From NCBI GenBank assembly GCA_037447655.1, contig JBBHKE010000543.1, positions 1 to 11,283 on the forward strand: a DNA stretch of 11,283 nt, written 5' to 3'. This document shows positions 7,888-11,283 of the stretch, piece by piece. The notes under the pieces are model-generated. The model made no database searches, had not been told where the DNA came from, and saw only the letters and a list, made by a program, of their open reading frames with translations. Position 1 is the first letter of the stretch. Each line of letters opens with the position of its first letter. The stretch comes from Zygnema cylindricum. Lineage: Eukaryota > Streptophyta > Zygnematophyceae > Zygnematales > Zygnemataceae. Made by a program: the position numbers and the translations under genes.

Positions 7888-8062
7888 CTAAAACTACAAC
7901 AAACCTATAACTAAACTAAAACAAAGCTAGAACAAAAATATAACAGCAAAATTACGAATATTTGCTTCTGGTTTCCAATAAGTTTCGTCCTGCAAACGAA
8001 ACAAAATCAACGAAATCGAAGAAATCGACGAAATCAACATCCTATAAATGAAATTGACATAC

Positions 8063-8105
8063 CACATCCACTGGAATACCATTGGGCCGGCAATACCATT
8101 CTCTC
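8063..8105 (-). CDS. Exon module 2 of unknown gene
   Basis: After a 70-base pyrimidine-rich run on the - strand, the first AG is in CCAATGGAG. The following 43 bases end at a GTATGT donor (G at 8062). Entered in phase 0 from the upstream exon, it reads ERMVLPAQWYSSGC plus one base, and the leftover base fits the start of module 3. The DNA closely matches the 3' part of the 48-codon exon (GGAGGAGxGAATGGTAT, GCCGGCCCAAT, GTGGTATGTC), with a 2-base deletion that changes the frame of the last residues. GAG is a poor acceptor, so this module may be skipped or dead. Confidence 0.35.
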
Positions 8106-8198
8106 CTCCATTGGAAGAGAAGGAAGGATCAGAAGATGAAGAAAAAAAATAAAAACAAGGAGAAGAAGAGAAGAAAAAGGAGGAGAAAAAGGACATAC

Positions 8199-8342
8199 CA
8201 CGTCCACGTGACGATCCGATTGGGCCGGAGATACCATTCCCTCCTCCGGAGACTCGGCGACAGGAGAAGGAGGTTGAGGGGGAGCGATGTATACCACCTT
8301 CAGTTTTGCCTCGTGGACTTCTCTCCCACTATCCTTGGTGAA
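8199..8342 (-). CDS. 48-codon exon of an unrecognised protein
   Basis: The best coding candidate in the window. On the - strand CTTTTACTATTGCAG (ending at 8343) is a textbook acceptor. The 144 bases after it are open for exactly 48 codons, from FTKDSGREVHEAKL through a proline-rich middle (APPQPPSPVAESP) to EEGMVSPAQSDRHVDV, and stop at GTG|GTATGT, a strong donor. There is no ATG at the start, so it must be internal. The acidic, proline-rich centre suggests a flexible linker; no enzyme motif is visible. Its 3' part recurs in modules 2 and 3 downstream, and its first 14 codons recur at 8582-8623 upstream. Its 5' flank on this strand is a very long CT tract. Expression evidence is lacking. Confidence 0.5.
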
Positions 8343-8352
8343 CTGCAATAGT

Positions 8353-8519
8353 AAAAGAGAGAGTGTGAGAGAGAGGAAATGGGAGAGGGTGAGGGGGGGG
8401 GGGGGGGAGGGGGAGGGAGAGGGAGAGGGGGAGAGAGAGGGGGAGGGAGAGGGGGAGGGAGGGTGAGGGGGGGGAAGGGAGAGGGGGAGGGAGGGAGAGG
8501 GAGATGGAGATGGAGCGGA
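8353..8519. repeat. Purine tract with G15 run
   Basis: The + strand is almost only G and A and contains an uninterrupted run of 15 G at 8393-8407 and many GGGAGGG words, a strong quadruplex pattern. On the - strand this is the pyrimidine tract directly upstream of the acceptor at 8343. Confidence 0.93.
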
Positions 8520-8581
8520 CGAGTGAGAGGGTTAATAATATATTATATGATGATAACAATAGTGAATGATAAAGAATATCA

Positions 8582-8623
8582 CAGTTTTGCCTCATGGACT
8601 TCTCTTTCACTGCCCTTGTTGAA
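8582..8623 (-). pseudogene. Duplicate of the first 14 codons of the exon, acceptor lost
   Basis: It matches 8301-8342 at 36 of 42 bases with no gap. In the same frame it reads FNKGSEREVHEAKL against FTKDSGREVHEAKL, but a TGA follows at once. The bases before it on the - strand are CCCCCTTC where the real exon has ATTGCAG, so it has no acceptor. It and the exon are each preceded by a CT tract on the - strand, so a whole unit of about 280 bases was probably duplicated in tandem. Confidence 0.7.
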
Positions 8624-8629
8624 GAAGGG

Positions 8630-8776
8630 GGATTGAGGAGGGGAAGGGAGGGGAAGGGAGAGGGAGAGAAAGAGGCAGAGGGAGAGAAAGGAGAGTGAGA
8701 GAGGGAGAGAAAGAGAGAGCGAGAGAGAGAAAGAGAAAGGGAGAGCAGGAGACAGAGAGAGAGACAGACAGGAAGT
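8630..8776. repeat. GA-rich purine tract
   Basis: Mixed GGGAA, GAGA and GAGAAA words with purines on the + strand. It is the second of the two tracts flanking the duplicated exon segment. Serine/leucine frames on the - strand are artefacts. Confidence 0.9.
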
Positions 8777-8779
8777 GGG

Positions 8780-9127
8780 CAAAGAAATAGAGTGCAGTCA
8801 ATACAACAAAAACAAATTTGTACTACAAGTATGAGATTGGCTGTACGAGTACAAAGAAAGTGAGACGTGAGAAATAGAATACCAAGGAGATCAAAATTTT
8901 GATTTGAAGCAAATAGAGGCAAAAAAGAAGAATAAAAATAGGAAACAGAGACAGGACAAGAAAATAAAAAAACAAACACTTTATTTAACAGTTTCTACAG
9001 TCCAAAATCTTCGAGGAAAGAAGAAAAATTGAGCGTTGCCTTAAAGCCCTAAAAACCTGCAAAACCCTACAGTGTTGCACATTCGCTGCCATCCCAAATA
9101 CCATTAAATGTTTTCCGTGTTTCTATA
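8780..9127. other. Anonymous AT-rich stretch
   Basis: It holds three GTAC words in 8820-8852 and telomere-like words at 9041-9070 (GCCCTAAAAACC, AAAACCCTAC). No gene, RNA or splice-bounded exon seen. Confidence 0.5.
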
Positions 9128-9606
9128 GTTTAAACCTTGTGAAAACCCGTTTCCCCAGTTTAAACCCACTTTTTCATCATAAAATATTCTGTGGGTTATA
9201 CCCATGGGTGTATCATACTTGATGAAATGATTTGCTTGAATCTATTGTTTTTTTATTATTTTTATTTTTTTTTCCCACACATGCCAATCAATTTAAAACT
9301 ATGAAGTGGCACATGGCGAGATGTGGACAATGGCTGCCTGAAGAAAGGAGGCCTCACAAGTCACGAAATGTCACAGAGGACATTTTCAGAAGTTTGCAGA
9401 CATTTTTTTTTCCTTTTCTTGAGGCGAGATTTTTATTGCTTTTAAAGTACGTGTTAAGCTGTACTTTGTGTACAGATGTACTTGTTCGTACTAGCACGGA
9501 TGTACTTTGCCATACACGTGTACCTTTTCCATACGTGCAAATGTACAGACAGTTTAAACTAGAAAATTGTCTTAACTTACCTGTATTCACCGACTGTCGT
9601 TTAAAC
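9128..9606. other. Stretch with four GTTTAAAC palindromes and a GTAC cluster
   Basis: GTTTAAAC occurs at 9128, 9158, 9552 and 9599; the last two lie in a 47-base direct repeat of a GTTTAAACTAG word. Eight GTAC words fall in 9447-9546. A + strand frame (9232-9609) spans it, starting from a TTG in T-rich DNA, and has no recognised domain. I do not call it a gene. Confidence 0.5.
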
Positions 9607-10216
9607 TAGGCATAAACGATTAACATTTTTGGCAAAAAAAGTTTGCTAATAACACTGCTACCAAACCCTGACAACCCTGAAACCCTACAAAAACCTAAAT
9701 AACTCTTGATCTGCTGTGGCCTGAATAGATTATCACTAGGATTGTAGCATCAGGAAATGTTTTTTCACTACTGACTTTTCATTGCACACAGAAAAAAGGA
9801 TAGCAGGATTTGCTCTTTCAGTAAATTTATAATCATTCCCTAATGCATTCAAATTGTTGCATAAAAAACCTAAAAAAGAACAACTGAGTCATTGCTTTCA
9901 ACCGATGTTACTCCTCTCCATGGCCCTTACATTTTCACGAGTGCGATAAAAAAATGTTATGTATAACGTAATTTGTGAACCGCAACTTGAATCCAATTTT
10001 ATAGTTCTTCTCACGATCCCAAATAACCCCGGTTGCATCATTGCTGACATCATCATCCTAGTTGACGAGCTTTCCATGTTCAAGAAAGACAGTCTGTACA
10101 ACATATTAATGATACATTATAACACAGTATATAATCCATGGGTCTATGCATATTCTGCATATTACACATATTTCTCTCCTTTTTTCTTAACTTCCTTACT
10201 ACTTCTCTCCTTTCAG
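9607..10216. other. AT-rich stretch, possible intron at its end
   Basis: 9662-9700 carries AAACCCT-like words. From 9959 a + strand frame is open to 10282 and includes CIIADIIILVDELSM at about 10035-10079. It is discussed as a finding because this resembles a helicase Walker B segment, but no Walker A is visible. The end, 10185-10216, is a T/C-rich run with CTTAAC and TACTAC branch-like words and ends in TTTCAG, like the 3' end of an intron. Confidence 0.3.
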
Positions 10217-10424
10217 ATCAAACACTGGTCTCCTAATATTCCCTTCCCCTTCTTCCTCTTCTCAATCAGCCTCATATTCTGACTCCTCCCCCCCTCCACT
10301 TCCTCTTCATCCACTTGCTGTCTCTGAAACAAGAACTTCTCCTAATGATATGGACTTTCCATTTCAAAAGCTAAAAAGCGAAAGGACAAAAAAAAAGGAA
10401 TTGTACTTCGAGTTCGCACAATAA
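10217..10424 (+). CDS. Candidate terminal exon, Ser/Pro-rich then basic
   Basis: Immediately after CTCTCCTTTCAG, one base plus a frame of 68 codons runs open to TAA at 10422-10424. The translation begins SNTGLLIF and passes through a serine-rich stretch and an SPPPLPLHPL segment. It ends with a charged, lysine-rich part (LKSERTKKKELYFEFAQ). There is no ATG at the start, so it would have to be a spliced exon entered in phase 2. A low-complexity Ser/Pro part followed by a basic patch is common in nuclear proteins, but I recognise no family. The C/T richness of the first half also makes stop codons rarer by composition, so chance is a real alternative. Confidence 0.3.
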
Positions 10425-10442
10425 AAATCGACCTAGGTGTAT

Positions 10443-10527
10443 AGTCAAACGCGGTCAAAAAGGCAGTCAAAATCAAAGGCTGTCTAAGTCGAAGGCAGTC
10501 CAAGTCAAAGGCAGTGAAAGTCGAGGA
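10443..10527. repeat. 16-bp minisatellite, left block
   Basis: About five units of the GCAGTCxAAGTCAAAG type, mostly 16 bases. Same family as the array at 10893-11283 but one base shorter per unit and more varied. Confidence 0.85.
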
Positions 10528-10892
10528 CCCCTGTGGAATTACAATACCCTTACTTAGGAAAAATGCCTACTTTGAAAATTATTAATGATGAGCAACAGCA
10601 GTTGAAGGATATCGAAGACAGTCCACTGACGTTTTAGACAGTAAAACCACTGACGTTTAGACAACAATGCCCATCAATATTAGCATTGAAGATTTATTAC
10701 AACTAAAGGGAAACTTAAGAGCATATAATTTTAATTTAGTGAAAGGAGACGTGGCAGATTGTAGTCCACTCCCTGAGACACTGTTGTTAACACTATTTCA
10801 TGATTTTCCACCAAAAAACATAGAGACTGAATTAGCGTCACTAACTCTAATAACAATGGGCAGTGAATTAGTCGTAGTCAATGACACTTAAC
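10528..10892. other. Non-repeat segment splitting the minisatellite
   Basis: About 365 bases of different, AT-rich sequence between the two repeat blocks. It includes a direct repeat of CCACTGACGTTTxAGACA at 10622 and 10646 (24 bases apart) and small frames, the longest at 10667-10891. No terminal inverted repeats or target duplication were found at the edges. Confidence 0.6.
10667..10891 (+). CDS. Short open frame of unknown product
   Basis: Reading from an ATG at 10667 to a TAA at 10889-10891 gives 74 residues, acidic and leucine-rich, starting MPINISIEDLLQLKGN. The residue mix is protein-like rather than low-complexity, and the stop falls right at the return of the minisatellite. No domain, signal peptide or membrane segment is visible. 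A 24-codon frame beginning MPTLKIINDEQQQ at 10564 lies just upstream. In AT-rich DNA a frame this long can occur by chance; I treat it as unproven. Confidence 0.25.
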   Translation: MPINISIEDLLQLKGNLRAYNFNLVKGDVADCSPLPETLLLTLFHDFPPKNIETELASLTLITMGSELVVVNDT

Positions 10893-11283
10893 TGCAGCCA
10901 AAGTCAAAAGGCAGCCACAGTCAAAAAGCAGTCGAAGTAAAAAGGAAATGAAAGTCAAAAGGCAGTCGAAGTCAAAGGGCAGTCGAAGTCAAAGGGAGTC
11001 AAAGTCAATAGGGGGTCACAGTCAAAAGGCATCGAAGTAGAAAGGCAGTCGAAGTCAAAACGCAGTCAAAGACAATAAGCAGTCCAAGTCAAAAGGCAGT
11101 CCAAGTCAAAGTCACAGTCAAAAGGCAGTTGAAGTCAAAACGCAGTCGAAGTCGAAAGGAAGTCGAAGTCAAAACGCAGTCAAAGTCAATAGGCAGTCAA
11201 AGTCAAAAGGAAGTCAAAGTAAATAGGAAGTCAAAATGCAGTCAAAGTCAATAGGCAGTTGAAGTCAAAAGGCAGTCAAAGTC
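10893..11283. repeat. 17-bp minisatellite, about 23 units, runs off the end
   Basis: Consensus GCAGTCGAAGTCAAAAG. The sixth base of GCAGTC(G/A/C) and the last bases (AAAAG, AAAAC, CAATAG) vary, and a few units are shortened. The array reaches the last base of the window, so its true length is unknown. The word GTCAA occurs in most units, giving TTGAC on the other strand. Confidence 0.95.

Noticed and set aside
8329-8979. 216-codon - strand frame
   Set aside because: Mostly Ser/Leu/Pro from CT tracts. The real signal in this area is the short duplicated exon segment in another frame.
9232-9609. 125-codon + strand frame
   Set aside because: It starts from a TTG in T-rich DNA. The apparent repeats of Thr/Val/Arg on the opposite strand come from the GTAC cluster.
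10443-11283. CRISPR array
   Set aside because: Units of 16-17 bases abut with no unique spacers, no leader and no cas genes, and the setting is eukaryotic.

Overview
The window looks like a gene-poor, repeat-rich stretch of a eukaryotic nuclear genome. It is AT-rich and long, clean open frames are absent. It is full of microsatellites, minisatellites and homopurine/homopyrimidine tracts, and it holds a decayed reverse-transcriptase element and several exon-like pieces bounded by GT...AG splice signals (GTATGT donors; TTGCAG, TTTCAG and GTGCAG acceptors). Scattered degenerate AAACCCTAAA-type motifs, the plant-type telomere word, make a land plant or other streptophyte my best guess. That is inference; no marker gene settles it. 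I see no bacterial operon, RNA gene, CRISPR array or intact transposase.

Layout. 1-2440: two related blocks of about 250-290 bp (near 147-396 and 2145-2440), in the same orientation, flank a broken reverse-transcriptase C-terminal region (about 1068-2128, + strand). The blocks are either SINE-like copies with a tRNA-like head on the - strand or relics of terminal repeats; the sequence alone does not decide. 2440-3455: largely anonymous sequence with a small GC-rich hairpin island and a GTAC-motif cluster. 3455-3610: a perfectly phased 13-bp minisatellite of 12 units. 3611-4950: AT-rich sequence with low-complexity and telomere-like words. 4953-5870: a 450-bp CT tract, a phased T-tract block, a (GA)35 tract and a C-rich tract able to form a G-quadruplex on the - strand. 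6170-6258: a short 22-bp repeat.

6900-8342 is the best candidate for an unrecognised gene. On the - strand there is an exon of exactly 48 codons (8342-8199) with a good acceptor and donor. Two further related modules (8105-8063 and 7887-7835) end at the same GTATGT donor and keep the reading phase. A small exon-like piece lies at 6938-6900. Part of the first exon is duplicated at 8623-8582 without an acceptor. The region upstream of the exon on the - strand is a very long CT tract that contains a 15-base G run on the + strand. I do not recognise the protein.

8780-11283: anonymous AT-rich sequence with the densest GTAC cluster, repeated GTTTAAAC words, a candidate + strand exon (10217-10424), a weak helicase-like motif, and a 16/17-bp GCAGTC(A/G)AAGTCAAAAG minisatellite. 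The minisatellite runs off the window's right end and is split by about 365 bp carrying a 74-codon open frame. Apart from the exon modules of 7835-8342, I find no evidence that genes here act together.
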